The notes below the pieces were generated by a model, which saw only the letters and a list, made by a program, of their open reading frames with translations, was not told where the DNA came from and ran no database searches. From positions 3,286,001 through 3,350,000 of the forward strand of contig NZ_CP084472.1 of assembly GCF_020405225.1 (NCBI RefSeq): a stretch of 64,000 nt of DNA, written 5' to 3'. Made by a program: the position numbers and the translations under genes. How positions within the stretch are numbered: position 1 is the first letter of the stretch; each line of letters begins with the position of its first letter. This document shows positions 15,809-24,685 of this stretch, in pieces. This DNA is from Natrinema sp. DC36. Lineage in GTDB: Archaea; Halobacteriota; Halobacteria; Halobacteriales; Natrialbaceae.

Positions 15809-15898
15809 ATGAGCACCGCAACCAAGGTCGTTCTCACGACGGTCGCCGCATCGGCACTGCTGTCGATCCTGCTCGTTTTCCAGACCGCATTCGCCTGA
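15809..15898 (+). CDS. 29-residue single-pass membrane peptide
   Basis: A short frame encodes 29 residues. They open MSTATK, continue as a hydrophobic helix of about 22 residues rich in Val, Ala and Leu, and end QTAFA. Its TGA (15896-15898) overlaps the ATG of the next gene as TGATG. A TATA-like ATTTAAG lies 26-32 bases upstream, consistent with a leaderless start. Promoter spacing, the membrane helix and the coupled stop-start together argue for a real small gene. Function is unknown; it may be a membrane partner of the downstream protein. Confidence 0.65.
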   Translation: MSTATKVVLTTVAASALLSILLVFQTAFA

Positions 15899-16680
15899 TG
15901 TTCGAGGCGCGTTCACTCTCGGATCGGGTCGAGGCCGTCCGCGAGGAGTGCGCGCCTGACGTTCGGGTCCTCGACTGTGAGCGGGACTTCGAAACGCTGA
16001 ATCCGGCCGTCGCAGAGGACCTCGGCCTGCTCGTCGACGCCCTCGAGCCCGCGAGATATCCGGCTGACTGGCTTCCTGACGATGCGCCGACGCTGCTCGC
16101 TCGATACGCGAGTTCGGATCTCACCATCGGGATGCCGGGCGACGGTAGCGTCGCCTGGACCCGTCAGACCGAGCCGCCGATCGTCATCGTCAAACCGCGG
16201 GTCGAGGGCTCACCCGACGCGTTTGTCGACTTTCTGATCGCAGAGGCGCTCGTCCAGGTCGATCTCGAGGTCCCCGAGCACTTCATCGGCTTCTTCGAGG
16301 AGTCGTATCGCGATCTCGATCAAGCCGTACCACTCGACCCGAACGACACCTATCAGGTCGCCGCGGCGCTGTCCGACGGCTGGGTCGGTCTGCAGACTCG
16401 CGAGGTCTTCGCGGACTGGCCCGACGAACATTCCGAACTCGCCGACGCCTGGCAGGACGCGGGAACGCGACTCGAGGACCGCGTTTCGGGGCTGTCGCGT
16501 GCGGTCGCCCGTGGTGATACCGACTTCGCGGACGCGACCGAACTCGCGTGTGCGGCGATCAAGCACGCGATCGAACTGCCGGCTCCCTTCGCCGCGCTGG
16601 ACACTGACGCTTATCTGGATCACGGGCCGGCGTACGCGATCCAGTGGGCCGAGAAGACGTTCGACTCGCTCGAGGACTGA
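15898..16680 (+). CDS. Conserved haloarchaeal protein, function unknown
   Basis: A 260-residue soluble acidic protein, opening MFEARSLSDRVEAVREECAPDV, with segments such as IVIVKPRVEGSPDAFVDFLIAEAL and ACAAIKHAIELPAPFAALDTDAYL. I recognise it as a widespread haloarchaeal hypothetical, but no catalytic motif is evident. It is translationally coupled to the 29-residue membrane peptide upstream. It converges on the following minus-strand gene with a 115-base gap. Confidence 0.75.
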   Translation: MFEARSLSDRVEAVREECAPDVRVLDCERDFETLNPAVAEDLGLLVDALEPARYPADWLPDDAPTLLARYASSDLTIGMPGDGSVAWTRQTEPPIVIVKPRVEGSPDAFVDFLIAEALVQVDLEVPEHFIGFFEESYRDLDQAVPLDPNDTYQVAAALSDGWVGLQTREVFADWPDEHSELADAWQDAGTRLEDRVSGLSRAVARGDTDFADATELACAAIKHAIELPAPFAALDTDAYLDHGPAYAIQWAEKTFDSLED

Positions 16681-16795
16681 TCGCTTTCGTCCGTCGTTTC
16701 GAGGATACTCCCGGGGAGGAGTCGGTGAAAACGGACGGCAGCGGTGAAAACGGACGACTCCGGAAAAAACGTCGGAGCGTGTTGTCGATCGCCCT

Positions 16796-17374
16796 TTAGA
16801 ACTCGGCGTCGACGCTGCCGTCCTCATCGAGGTCGATGATGCCGTCGAACAGCCCGCGGAACTGATCGACGAGCGCCTCGTCGTGGGGATCCTCCGAGAG
16901 GTGGAAGAGGCCGACCGCGTCGTGCTCCGCGAGCAGTTCGAGGATCCGCTCGACCGCCTCGAGAGCCTGATCGTCGCCGGCGTAGTAGGCGAGTTCGGTG
17001 ACGGAGTCGAAACTGATGCGGAGTTTGCCGTCGTGATCGTCGAGGAAGCCGTCGATGTGTTCGACGATGCCGTCGACGTCGTCGGGGGCGGCGACGTAGT
17101 GGACGGTGTCGCTCGAGCGCCGCGAGTAGCCGCGTTCGATGCTGAGCGTGTCGAGGATCTCGGCGCATTCCTCGTCGACGTCGTAGTACTCGAGTTTCTG
17201 TCTGACCTCGCGGGCGGTGGTTCGCGTGGAGACGACGAGGAAGTTGTCGGTGTCGGTTTTGAGGAAATCGGTGTCGATGCGATCCGTTTCGCCGGTACTC
17301 GGATGCAAGAGGAGTACCCCGGTCCCGCCCGGGATCGTCTCCGGTGTCCCGTCTATTTCGAGCGCATAATCCAT
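16796..17374 (-). CDS. RecA/KaiC-like protein lacking Walker A
   Basis: A 192-residue protein starting MDYALEIDGTPETIPGGTG. The stretch PGGTGVLLLHPSTGETDRI resembles the start of KaiC/RecA-like domains, but the Walker A GKT is absent, so it probably does not hydrolyse ATP. Strand-helix alternation (NFLVVST, LRISFDSVTEL, AVGLFHLS) fits a RecA-like fold of the kind found in DUF835/DUF7504-type haloarchaeal proteins. The ATG at 17374 is preferred because TCTTAAG at about 17398-17404 lies about 26 bases upstream. The first 40 codons of the longer frame are Arg-rich leader. Role unknown. Confidence 0.72.
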   Translation of the reverse strand: MDYALEIDGTPETIPGGTGVLLLHPSTGETDRIDTDFLKTDTDNFLVVSTRTTAREVRQKLEYYDVDEECAEILDTLSIERGYSRRSSDTVHYVAAPDDVDGIVEHIDGFLDDHDGKLRISFDSVTELAYYAGDDQALEAVERILELLAEHDAVGLFHLSEDPHDEALVDQFRGLFDGIIDLDEDGSVDAEF

Positions 17375-17803
17375 ATTGACGTGAACAACTTTCGGCACTC
17401 CCTTAAGATTGCGGATGTATCTTCCACGGCGGGGATACGTCCGAAAACGGCGGAAGGGTCTCGCAAACTGGCGAGGTGGGACAGAGCGACTCACCGAGCG
17501 TCGAACTCGAAATCCGGATGCCCACGGATTTCGGTCACTGACGACCCTTCGACCCTATAGTTTAGGTCTACCTAAAAAAACCTGTCGGTGATTCTCGTGC
17601 CGGTGAGAACGATGCCGGCGTTGTCGGGAGTCACTGCGAACCGAGCGTTACCTACGAAACAAACGGGCACTACGAAGTGACTACGAAGTGAGTTATAGCA
17701 GTCAGAACTGCAACCGGAGACTACCGGTGGCCATGCGAACGACAATGTAAACGACCAGTGGCCATGCGAACGAGTTTATTCGTGCGTCTCCCATCGGCCG
17801 CAT
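17375..17803. other. Divergent intergenic region with a metal-regulator-like palindrome
   Basis: A 429-base gap between divergent genes. It contains the promoter of the minus gene near 17400, the palindrome at 17561-17576, and a 16-bp direct repeat GTGGCCATGCGAACGA at 17727-17742 and 17758-17773. A TATA-like GAGTTTATTC near 17772-17781 serves the methyltransferase gene. No coding frame convinces me. Confidence 0.5.
17561..17576. promoter_or_regulatory. DtxR/SirR-like palindrome
   Basis: TTTAGGT-CT-ACCTAAA has perfect 7-bp arms around two central bases and is preceded by CTATAG. It resembles TTAGG/CCTAA operators of DtxR-family iron and manganese regulators. It lies about 190 bases from the nearest start on the left and 230 from the one on the right, so no target gene is obvious. 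Confidence 0.4.
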
Positions 17804-18484
17804 ATGAGCGTCCGCGAGGAGTTCGACGAGTGGGCAACGAGCGGTCGAGACAGGGGGATGGAGGATCGCCACTGGCACACCGCGAAGCACGCCCTCGCAC
17901 GAATGCCCGTGGAGTCAGGCGAGACGATTCTCGATCTCGGCTGTGGAAGCGGGTACGCCGGCCGAGCGCTCCGAGACACCAAAGACGCCGGTCGGGTCTA
18001 CGGCCTCGACGGCGCACCGGAGATGGCCCGCAACGCGGCCGGTTATACGGACGACGAGGACGTCGGCTACGTCGTCGGGGACTTCGACGCGCTCCCCTTC
18101 GCCGACGACTCGATCGACCACGTCTGGAGTATGGAGGCGTTCTACTACGCGGCGGACCCGCACCACACCCTCGAGGAAATCGCGCGCGTCCTCCGACCCG
18201 GTGGCACCGTCTACTGTGCCGTCAACTACTACGAGGAGAACGTCCACTCCCACGAGTGGCAGGAGTTCATCGCCATCGAGATGACGCGCTGGGATCGCGA
18301 GCAGTACCGCGAGGCGTTTCGCGATGCGGGACTGTACATCGCCGAACAGGACACGATTCCCGACCGCGAGATCACGATCCCCGACGAGAGCGAGTTTCCG
18401 CTCGAGGACTGGGACACTCGTGAGGACATGGTCGAGCGCTACCGCGAGTTCGGGACGCTGCTGACCGTCGGCGTCGCTCCCTGA
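17804..18484 (+). CDS. SAM-dependent class I methyltransferase
   Basis: A 226-residue methyltransferase with motif I ILDLGCGSGYAGRAL (about 44-58), an acidic end of strand 2 (VYGLDGAPEMARNA), motif II GDFDALPFADDSIDHVW and motif III LRPGGTVYCAVNYYEEN, in the UbiE/Methyltransf_11 style. The acceptor is not predictable; the VNYYEENVHSHEWQEF segment is typical of a widespread haloarchaeal group. A TATA-like GAGTTTATTC near 17772-17781 supports a leaderless ATG at 17804. A 84-bp inverted-repeat element follows right after the stop. Confidence 0.88.
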   Translation: MSVREEFDEWATSGRDRGMEDRHWHTAKHALARMPVESGETILDLGCGSGYAGRALRDTKDAGRVYGLDGAPEMARNAAGYTDDEDVGYVVGDFDALPFADDSIDHVWSMEAFYYAADPHHTLEEIARVLRPGGTVYCAVNYYEENVHSHEWQEFIAIEMTRWDREQYREAFRDAGLYIAEQDTIPDREITIPDESEFPLEDWDTREDMVERYREFGTLLTVGVAP

Positions 18485-18492
18485 ACGCCGGA

Positions 18493-18576
18493 TATAGTAG
18501 CCACTGAAACGAATTACGCACTGATCACGACGCTGTCGTGTGATCAGATGTGCATTGACTTTCAGTGGCTACTATA
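18493..18576. mobile_element. MITE-like 84-bp inverted-repeat element
   Basis: Perfect 17-bp terminal inverted repeats TATAGTAGCCACTGAAA and its complement end at 18493 and 18576. Inside, CTGATCAC/GTGTGATCAG forms a second stem around 18521-18546, so nearly the whole element folds on itself. CGGATA and TATCCG flank it. It resembles a non-autonomous element derived from an insertion sequence. It may also act as a terminator for the methyltransferase gene nine bases upstream. Confidence 0.6.
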
Positions 18577-18870
18577 GGAATATCCGACGCGGGGTAACTG
18601 TCCGACGCGGATCCTCTCCCTTCTCTTCTTCCCCATCCGTTCGTCGGATCCGTCCCGCATCGGCGGCTGAACCCCCTGATTTCCACTCGAGATTCCCATT
18701 CTTCCGCGACAGCCCCCAATACGCCCGGTGGCTCGAGTCGAAACGTACCCGTAGTGGGGTTGAAAGTCGTATTGACTGCTATATCGACTCCTCGAGAGCT
18801 ACCGAATTCGACCCTGTCCGTGACTACCGGGCCGAGAGATCGGGTGGGAGAGACCGCGACGACGCGCGAG
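18577..18870. other. Intergenic region with one ORB-like site
   Basis: About 294 bases between the MITE-like element and the end of the DUF1684 gene. On the minus strand 18672-18692 reads CTCGAGTGGAAATCAGGGGG, a partial ORB match. No gene is evident. Confidence 0.35.
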
Positions 18871-19452
18871 CTACTCGTCCCGCTCGCCCGCCGGAATCGC
18901 GACTTCGAGCCAGTTCTCCTCGGGCGGAAGCGGGCAGTCGAACGTTTCGCTGTAGGCGCAAAACGGCGAGTACGCGAGGTTGAAGTCCACGACGATCTCG
19001 TCGCCGGTCGTCAGGTCCCGTTCCGACTCGAGTTCCATGTACCGACCGCCGTCGTAGGTCTGCTGGCCGGTCGTCTTGTCCCGGAACGGGACGAACAGGG
19101 GCTCCTCGTTCGGACTCTCCTGCTGGTATGCCGCGAGTTCGAACGTGCCGTCTTCCAGGTCGTCGTCCTCGCGGTCGAGTTCGAACTCCAGGGTCACGGT
19201 TCGGTGGTAGCGCATCTCGCGGCCCGCGGTGGTGTCCATCAACACGACCTCGGGGTCGTCGTGGACCGTCGCGGTCGCGCTCACGCGGTAGATCGGGTCC
19301 GGATCGAAGTAGTCGAGCCCGTCGAACTCGTCCCGTTCCTCCGGCGGAATCGGCGACTGGGGGTGGTCGGCGAAGAACTCGTCTTTCTCGGCGCGTTTCG
19401 ACTCGAGTTCGTCGCGCCAGCGGTCGACGTCGATGGAATCGGTGTCGCTCAT
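18871..19452 (-). CDS. DUF1684 family protein
   Basis: A 193-residue protein matching DUF1684, whose members carry the conserved signature FNLAYSPFCAYSETFDCPLPP, here near residues 158-178, plus a GG-YMELE strand pattern. The N-terminal SKRAEKDEFFADHPQSP also fits the family. The role is unknown; a small beta-rich fold is expected. It is divergent from the helicase gene at 19577 with a 124-base shared promoter region. No signal peptide is present, so it is cytoplasmic. Confidence 0.85.
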   Translation of the reverse strand: MSDTDSIDVDRWRDELESKRAEKDEFFADHPQSPIPPEERDEFDGLDYFDPDPIYRVSATATVHDDPEVVLMDTTAGREMRYHRTVTLEFELDREDDDLEDGTFELAAYQQESPNEEPLFVPFRDKTTGQQTYDGGRYMELESERDLTTGDEIVVDFNLAYSPFCAYSETFDCPLPPEENWLEVAIPAGERDE

Positions 19453-19576
19453 GTCCGATCTAGGTGGTCGGGACTGGAAGGCGTTACGTTCCGCTCGGCC
19501 GTCCGCTTTTATTCACCTGACATTCATATACCATCGCGCGGCCAATCCACTCCGTCAACGCTATGGACGACCGACG

Positions 19577-21967
19577 ATGAGTACGGCAAGAATGACGAAC
19601 TGGCGGACGGTGTTCGGCCACCCCCAACCCTACGAGCCCCAGGTCGACGGTATCGAGACGGCCATCGAGACCGGGCGGGATGGCGGCTATTCCGTCATCG
19701 AAGGGGCCTGTGGGACCGGGAAGACGATGATCGCGCTCACGGCGGGGATCGACCTCGTTCGCGACCCGGACACCGACTACGAACGGGTGCTCGTGCTTAC
19801 GAGCGTCAAACAGCAACTGCGGCAGTTCGAGGACGACCTCGAGACGATCAACGAGAACCTGCCGGCCGACTGGGACCCGATTTCAGGGCTCACGCTGGTC
19901 GGGAAGGCCGATGTCTGTCCGTACAACCGCGAGAGAGCGGCGGGGTTCGACGACGGCAACGTCTACGACCGGTGTGAGACCTTGCGGGACCGCACCCGCG
20001 ACCTCACCGGCGAGGGCGGCGAGACGACCGCAGGGAACTTGGCGGCCCGCGCCCGAAGCCAACAGATCGGTCTCGCCGACAGCGGGACCCAGTCGAAAAA
20101 CACGTTCCTCGAGACCGCGGGCGAGCCGACGTCGTACCCGCCGGCGCTCCCCGAGTACGGCGATGGCGGGCCCGTCGGGGCCGAAACCGAGTACTGCCCG
20201 TTCTACGCGCAGTACCTCGAGGATCTGCCGGACGACGAGGAGAACGGATCGGCCGCGGAGGCGGTTCCGTACGACTTCACCGACGCCGGGATGGTCACCC
20301 CGGAGGAGCTGGTCGCCCGCTCGGTGACACACGGCACCTGTCCCCACTCCGTGATGGGGGCCGCCCTCGGCGAGGTCGAGGTCGTGATCGGCAACTACTA
20401 CCACGCGTTCGACCCCCGAACCGTCGGCTCATTTACGGGCGCGTTACTCGACGAGTCGACGTACGTCGTCTGCGACGAGGCCCACATGCTGGAACCGCGC
20501 GTCCGCGATCTGGTCAGCGAGGGCGTCGCCGACAGCACGCTCCGGGACGCCGAAACCGAACTCTCGCGAGTCATCCAACCGATCAAGTTCGAGCGCGAAG
20601 GGAGGCAGGCCGAGGGCGGCTCCAAGACCGCCGACGCGGACCTCGTTCGCGCGGAACTCAACGACAGCGACGTCTCTTACGAGGAACTCAATCGGACACT
20701 CGAGTTCGTCCGGGATCTCCGCGAGGAACTCGACCGCCGGGTTACCGCCCATCTCGATCGGAACCACCGGGGCTGGCAGTCGGATCTGAACGATCTTCCC
20801 GACGAGGAGATTCCCCTCCGCGATCCGGCCGTGCCGGCCGATGACGAACTCAGCGAGTGGGCGGCGGACGCGGGGTACGGCGACGCCGACTGGGTCCGCG
20901 CCGAGTCCGTCGGTGCGGTCGTCGCGCGGATCCTCAACGAGGCCGAGGACGAGGACCGAACCCGTGCCGCACCCGCCGTCGGTCGGGTCCTCGGCGAGTG
21001 GTATCGACGGGGCCACACCGATTACTTCCGGGAGATCGAACTCGAGCGAACCTGGGACGATACCGAGCCTGCGGACTCGTGGCGGCGAGCCTACAACGCC
21101 CGACTGGCCCTGCACAACTGCGTCCCCAGCGACGCCATCGGCGACCGTCTCGCCATGTTCGGTGGCGGAATTCTAATGAGCGCGACCCTCGAACCGATGG
21201 ACGCCTTCACCGAGGTAACGGGACTCCAGTACCTCGCGCGCGAGGAAGATCGACCGGTCGTCGAGCGGCGGTACGGACTCCACTTCCCCGCCGAGAACCG
21301 CGAGAGCTTCGCGGTCGCCGCACCGAAATACACATACGATAACCGCGGCAGTCCGGGAGAAAACAATCCGACGCGGCGATCCTACGCCGACGCGATCGCG
21401 AAGGTCGCGCAGCTCTCCGGCAACGTCCTCGTCGGGATGCCCAGTTACGCCGAGGCCGAGTGGGCCGCCGGCACCCTTGAGGATCGGGTCGAAAAGCCGA
21501 TCCTGCTCGACGCCGCGAGCGACGACGAGACCACGCAGTCGCTCAAAGACGAGTTCTTCGCGGGCGACGGGAAGGTGCTCGTCACGAGCCTGCGGGGGAC
21601 GCTGACCGAGGGCGTCGACTACAGCGGTGACCGCCTCGCCGCGGCGGTCGTCTGCGGCGTTCCGATCGTCAACACCTCGAGCCCGCGAACGAAGGCCGTC
21701 CGCCGGGCCTACGACGATGAGTTCGGCGACGGCTTCACCTACGCGCTGACGATTCCCGCAGTTCGAAAGGCCAGACAGGCCATCGGCCGCGTCATCCGCA
21801 GTCCCGATGACGTCGGCGTTCGCGTCCTGCTCGACGAGCGCTACGCCCGCGATAGCTGGGACTCGGTTCGGCCCTATTTGCCCGATACCGACGAATTCCA
21901 GCCCGTCAGCCCCGACATGCTCGATGTCGGCCTCGAGCGATTTCGGTCGCGGCTCGCATCGCAGTAG
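19577..21967 (+). CDS. XPD/DinG-family ATP-dependent DNA helicase
   Basis: A 796-residue superfamily 2 helicase of the iron-sulfur XPD/Rad3/DinG group. Walker A is GACGTGKT (about 43-50) and the DEAH box is VVCDEAHMLE. Between them lie four cysteines suited to a 4Fe-4S cluster, in DVCPYNRE, YDRCETL, TEYCPFY and HGTCPHS. C-terminal motifs include SATLEPMDAF, LVTSLRGTLTEGVDYSG (motif V-like) and AIGRVIRSPDD (motif VI). The family unwinds DNA 5' to 3' in repair. The ATG at 19577 starts MSTARMTNWRTVFGH; an ATG five codons later is also possible. The longer frame upstream is non-coding in character. Confidence 0.9.
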   Translation: MSTARMTNWRTVFGHPQPYEPQVDGIETAIETGRDGGYSVIEGACGTGKTMIALTAGIDLVRDPDTDYERVLVLTSVKQQLRQFEDDLETINENLPADWDPISGLTLVGKADVCPYNRERAAGFDDGNVYDRCETLRDRTRDLTGEGGETTAGNLAARARSQQIGLADSGTQSKNTFLETAGEPTSYPPALPEYGDGGPVGAETEYCPFYAQYLEDLPDDEENGSAAEAVPYDFTDAGMVTPEELVARSVTHGTCPHSVMGAALGEVEVVIGNYYHAFDPRTVGSFTGALLDESTYVVCDEAHMLEPRVRDLVSEGVADSTLRDAETELSRVIQPIKFEREGRQAEGGSKTADADLVRAELNDSDVSYEELNRTLEFVRDLREELDRRVTAHLDRNHRGWQSDLNDLPDEEIPLRDPAVPADDELSEWAADAGYGDADWVRAESVGAVVARILNEAEDEDRTRAAPAVGRVLGEWYRRGHTDYFREIELERTWDDTEPADSWRRAYNARLALHNCVPSDAIGDRLAMFGGGILMSATLEPMDAFTEVTGLQYLAREEDRPVVERRYGLHFPAENRESFAVAAPKYTYDNRGSPGENNPTRRSYADAIAKVAQLSGNVLVGMPSYAEAEWAAGTLEDRVEKPILLDAASDDETTQSLKDEFFAGDGKVLVTSLRGTLTEGVDYSGDRLAAAVVCGVPIVNTSSPRTKAVRRAYDDEFGDGFTYALTIPAVRKARQAIGRVIRSPDDVGVRVLLDERYARDSWDSVRPYLPDTDEFQPVSPDMLDVGLERFRSRLASQ

Positions 21968-22067
21968 CGAGCGATCGAGTCGATCGGCCGTCAGTAGGGG
22001 CCTCGAGGAAATTCGCAGCGAATCGGGGCCTTCAAGCGCCAGCGTCAGAGAAGTGCGACCGTCAACT

Positions 22068-24017
22068 GTGACCGGACTGCTTCCGCTCGAGACTGGCATC
22101 GCCCCGCTGGCTGCCGACTCGAGTTCGCTTACAGTGACGCCCGAGATGGTGGTCGTCTTCGGGATCATCGGTCTCGCGCTCGTGTTGTTCGTCACTGAAC
22201 TGCTCCCGGTCGACGTGACCGCCATCCTGATTATGGTGTTGCTGATGGTGCTGGGAGCCGACGGCGTCGTGAACTTCACCGAAATATCGACGGAAGAGGG
22301 GACGTCGGGCTTTTCGAACTCGGCGACGATCACCGTTCTGGCGATGCTCATTCTCAGTTCGGGGATCAGTCAGACGGGGGTCGTCCAGATACTCGGGCGG
22401 AAGATGTCCGCGTTCGCGGGCGACGACCTCAATAAACAACTGCTCGCGACGATCGGCGTCAGCGGCCCGATCTCCGGCTTCATTAACAACACGCCGGTCG
22501 TCGCCATCCTCGTTCCCGTCATCTCCGACATCGCTCACAAGGGAAAGACGTCGCCCTCGAAGCTCCTGATTCCGCTGTCGTACGCATCGATGTTCGGCGG
22601 GATGCTCACGCTCATCGGTACCTCGACGAACATCCTCGCGAGCGACGTTTCCGAACGGCTGCTCGGACAGCCGTTCTCGATGTTCGAGTTCACCAAACTC
22701 GGGATTATCGTCCTGCTCGTCGGTAGCATCTATCTCCTCACCGTCGGCCACCGACTGTTGCCCGAGCGCGTCCCCGTCGAGGAGGACTACGTCCAGGAAT
22801 ACGCCATCGAGGAATACCTGACCGAAGTCGTCGTCGACGAGGAGTCGCCCCTGATCGGCACGACCGTCGCCGACGCCATCGACCACGTCGAGTTCGACGC
22901 GGACATCCTGCAGGTCGTCCGCGACGACGAGGAGTTTATCGAACCGATCGGTCAGAAGACGCTCCGTCCGGGCGATCTACTCCGGCTACGGGCCGACCGA
23001 CCGACCGTTCAGCAACTCGTCGATCGGGGGACGCTGACGCTCGCCGGCAGCCCCGAGACCGCCGACGACTTAGAGCCCGAGACGGTCCCCGACCGGACCC
23101 TCGTCGAGATCGTCGTTCCGCGGGGCTCGTTCCTCGTCGGCGAATCGCTCGAGAGCTCGACGTTTCGCCAACGCTACGACGCGACCGTGTTGGCCTTCCG
23201 CAGCCGGGGCGAGACGGTGCGGAGCGACATGGACGAGCGCCGGATCCGCGTGGGCGACACGCTATTGGTTCAGGCGGCCCCGGACAGCATCGATCGACTG
23301 TCACAGAACGACGACTTCATCGTCGCACACGAACCCGAGGAACCCGATTACCGGACCGAGAAGATTCCCCACGCGGCGGCGATTATGGCGGGCGTCGTCG
23401 GCTTCGTCGCCATGCCGTGGGAGTCAGTCGGTACTTCCCTCGCTGGCGCGACCGGTGTCGGCGCGTTCGAGGGGCTCGCCGCCTTTTCCTTGCCGATCCT
23501 CGTAACCGCGCTCGCGGGGGTCGTCGCGATGGTCGCGACGGGAGTCCTCAAACCGACCGAGATCTACGACGCCGTCGAGTGGGACGTGATCTTCCTGCTG
23601 GCCGGGATCATCCCGCTCGGGATCGCTCTGGAGCAGACCGGCGGGGCGGATCTTCTGGGCACCCTCGTCGCCTCGACCGGTGCCTACCTCCCGGCCATCG
23701 GCGTGTTGTGGGTGTTCTATCTCGCGACGGGGCTCATCACGGGCGTTATCTCCAACAACGCGAGCGTCGTGTTGATGCTCCCGGTGGCCGTCGAGACCGC
23801 GACCCAGATCGGCGCGAACCCGTTCGCGTTCGTGCTCGCGGTGACGTTTGCGGCCTCGACCGCGTTCCTCACGCCCGTCGGGTACCAGACGAACCTCTTC
23901 GTCTACGGGCCGGGCGGCTACAAGTTCATGGACTTCGTCCGGGTCGGCGCACCGCTTCAGTTGTTACTCTCCGTCGTGACCGTCTTCGGAATTGCGTTCT
24001 TCTGGGGCCTTACGTAG
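22068..24017 (+). CDS. SLC13/DASS-family permease with RCK_C domains
   Basis: About 650 residues. Hydrophobic helices at both ends surround a central soluble region with two TrkA-C (RCK_C) domains at roughly 235-420. The first half has NNTPVVAILVPV and the second NNASVVLMLPVA, the paired SNT/NNT signature of the divalent-anion/sodium symporter superfamily. The substrate could be an anion such as sulfate or dicarboxylate. No ATG fits the N-terminus: a GTG at 22068 (MTGLLPLETG) is preferred; GTG at 22053 is an alternative, and the longer frame overlaps the helicase gene. It follows that gene by 100 bases on the same strand. Confidence 0.85.
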   Translation: MTGLLPLETGIAPLAADSSSLTVTPEMVVVFGIIGLALVLFVTELLPVDVTAILIMVLLMVLGADGVVNFTEISTEEGTSGFSNSATITVLAMLILSSGISQTGVVQILGRKMSAFAGDDLNKQLLATIGVSGPISGFINNTPVVAILVPVISDIAHKGKTSPSKLLIPLSYASMFGGMLTLIGTSTNILASDVSERLLGQPFSMFEFTKLGIIVLLVGSIYLLTVGHRLLPERVPVEEDYVQEYAIEEYLTEVVVDEESPLIGTTVADAIDHVEFDADILQVVRDDEEFIEPIGQKTLRPGDLLRLRADRPTVQQLVDRGTLTLAGSPETADDLEPETVPDRTLVEIVVPRGSFLVGESLESSTFRQRYDATVLAFRSRGETVRSDMDERRIRVGDTLLVQAAPDSIDRLSQNDDFIVAHEPEEPDYRTEKIPHAAAIMAGVVGFVAMPWESVGTSLAGATGVGAFEGLAAFSLPILVTALAGVVAMVATGVLKPTEIYDAVEWDVIFLLAGIIPLGIALEQTGGADLLGTLVASTGAYLPAIGVLWVFYLATGLITGVISNNASVVLMLPVAVETATQIGANPFAFVLAVTFAASTAFLTPVGYQTNLFVYGPGGYKFMDFVRVGAPLQLLLSVVTVFGIAFFWGLT

Positions 24018-24023
24018 GGGGCC

Positions 24024-24215
24024 CTACTCGTCCGTTTCGCCGCTTTCCTCGGTCGGCTCTTCGTCGTCTAGTTCGGAATCGTCCACTTCGGCTTCGTCCT
24101 CGTCCGTCGGTTCGTCCTCGTCGTTTCGCTCGAGCGCCTCATCGAGTTCCCGCTCGCGCTGGCGTTCCTCCTCGTCGTCGGCCTGCTTGTCTCGACTGTC
24201 TTTAGAGTCTGCCAT
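24024..24215 (-). CDS. Very acidic 63-residue protein
   Basis: A small frame coding an almost wholly charged protein: a basic and acidic N-terminal half predicted as a single helix (EEERQRERELDEALERNDED) and a tail of Asp and Glu. It lies head-on to the permease gene with six bases between their stops. Small acidic proteins of this type are common haloarchaeal hypotheticals. No fold beyond a coiled or disordered helix is expected. Coding is supported by composition and a clean start, not by a known family. Confidence 0.6.
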   Translation of the reverse strand: MADSKDSRDKQADDEEERQRERELDEALERNDEDEPTDEDEAEVDDSELDDEEPTEESGETDE

Positions 24216-24296
24216 CGGATCGGGTACGGCCGCAGGCGGGATAACACTGTGGCAGTCGATACCGTCCCTCTGCAGACGAGACCGCTCACGGAGCCG

Positions 24297-24608
24297 TCAC
24301 CGATAGCTCGTGGGGCGATACGGACGGAGTGCGGCCGCGTTCGGCACCACTCGAACGAGCGACGAGGCTGGCTTGTACGCCACGCGCTCGCTCGGCGATT
24401 TCGCCGCGGTGAGCTTCCAGAACCCGGGCGAGTCGAGCTGCAGTCGACACAGGCCCCGCTCGTCGGTCCGCACCGATTTCGTGTCGGTCGAAACGACGGC
24501 TCCCTCGACGGCGTGTCGTCGATTATCGCGCACGCGGACCGTAATCTCGGTCCCGACCGCTATCTCTCTCCGCTCGAGGTCGATCCGGAGCTGTCGAGTG
24601 ACTCTCAT
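24297..24608 (-). CDS. Carboxypeptidase-regulatory-like domain protein
   Basis: A 103-residue protein starting MRVTRQLRIDLERREIAVG. The middle, ITVRVRDNRRHAVEGAVVSTDTKSVRTDERGLCRL, has the pattern of an Ig-like/carboxypeptidase regulatory beta-sandwich (strand, GA-V turn, TDERG turn). The ATG at 24608 is preferred to the longer frame, whose first 60 codons are Arg/Pro-rich. It has no signal peptide and one cysteine. It sits between the acidic small gene and the thiamine-type transporter, without clear linkage. Basic residues are unusually frequent for a haloarchaeon. Confidence 0.6.
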   Translation of the reverse strand: MRVTRQLRIDLERREIAVGTEITVRVRDNRRHAVEGAVVSTDTKSVRTDERGLCRLQLDSPGFWKLTAAKSPSERVAYKPASSLVRVVPNAAALRPYRPTSYR

Positions 24609-24685
24609 GCGTGATGGTACCACGGCTATCGTGAAAGACAGCAACTTGCGCATTCCGGGGCGGTCGAGACGACCGACGACGACTT

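Noticed and set aside
17587-17679. 30-codon GTG ORF downstream of the DtxR-like palindrome
   Set aside because: Composition is unlike haloarchaeal proteins, with no conserved motif and no supporting ribosome site.
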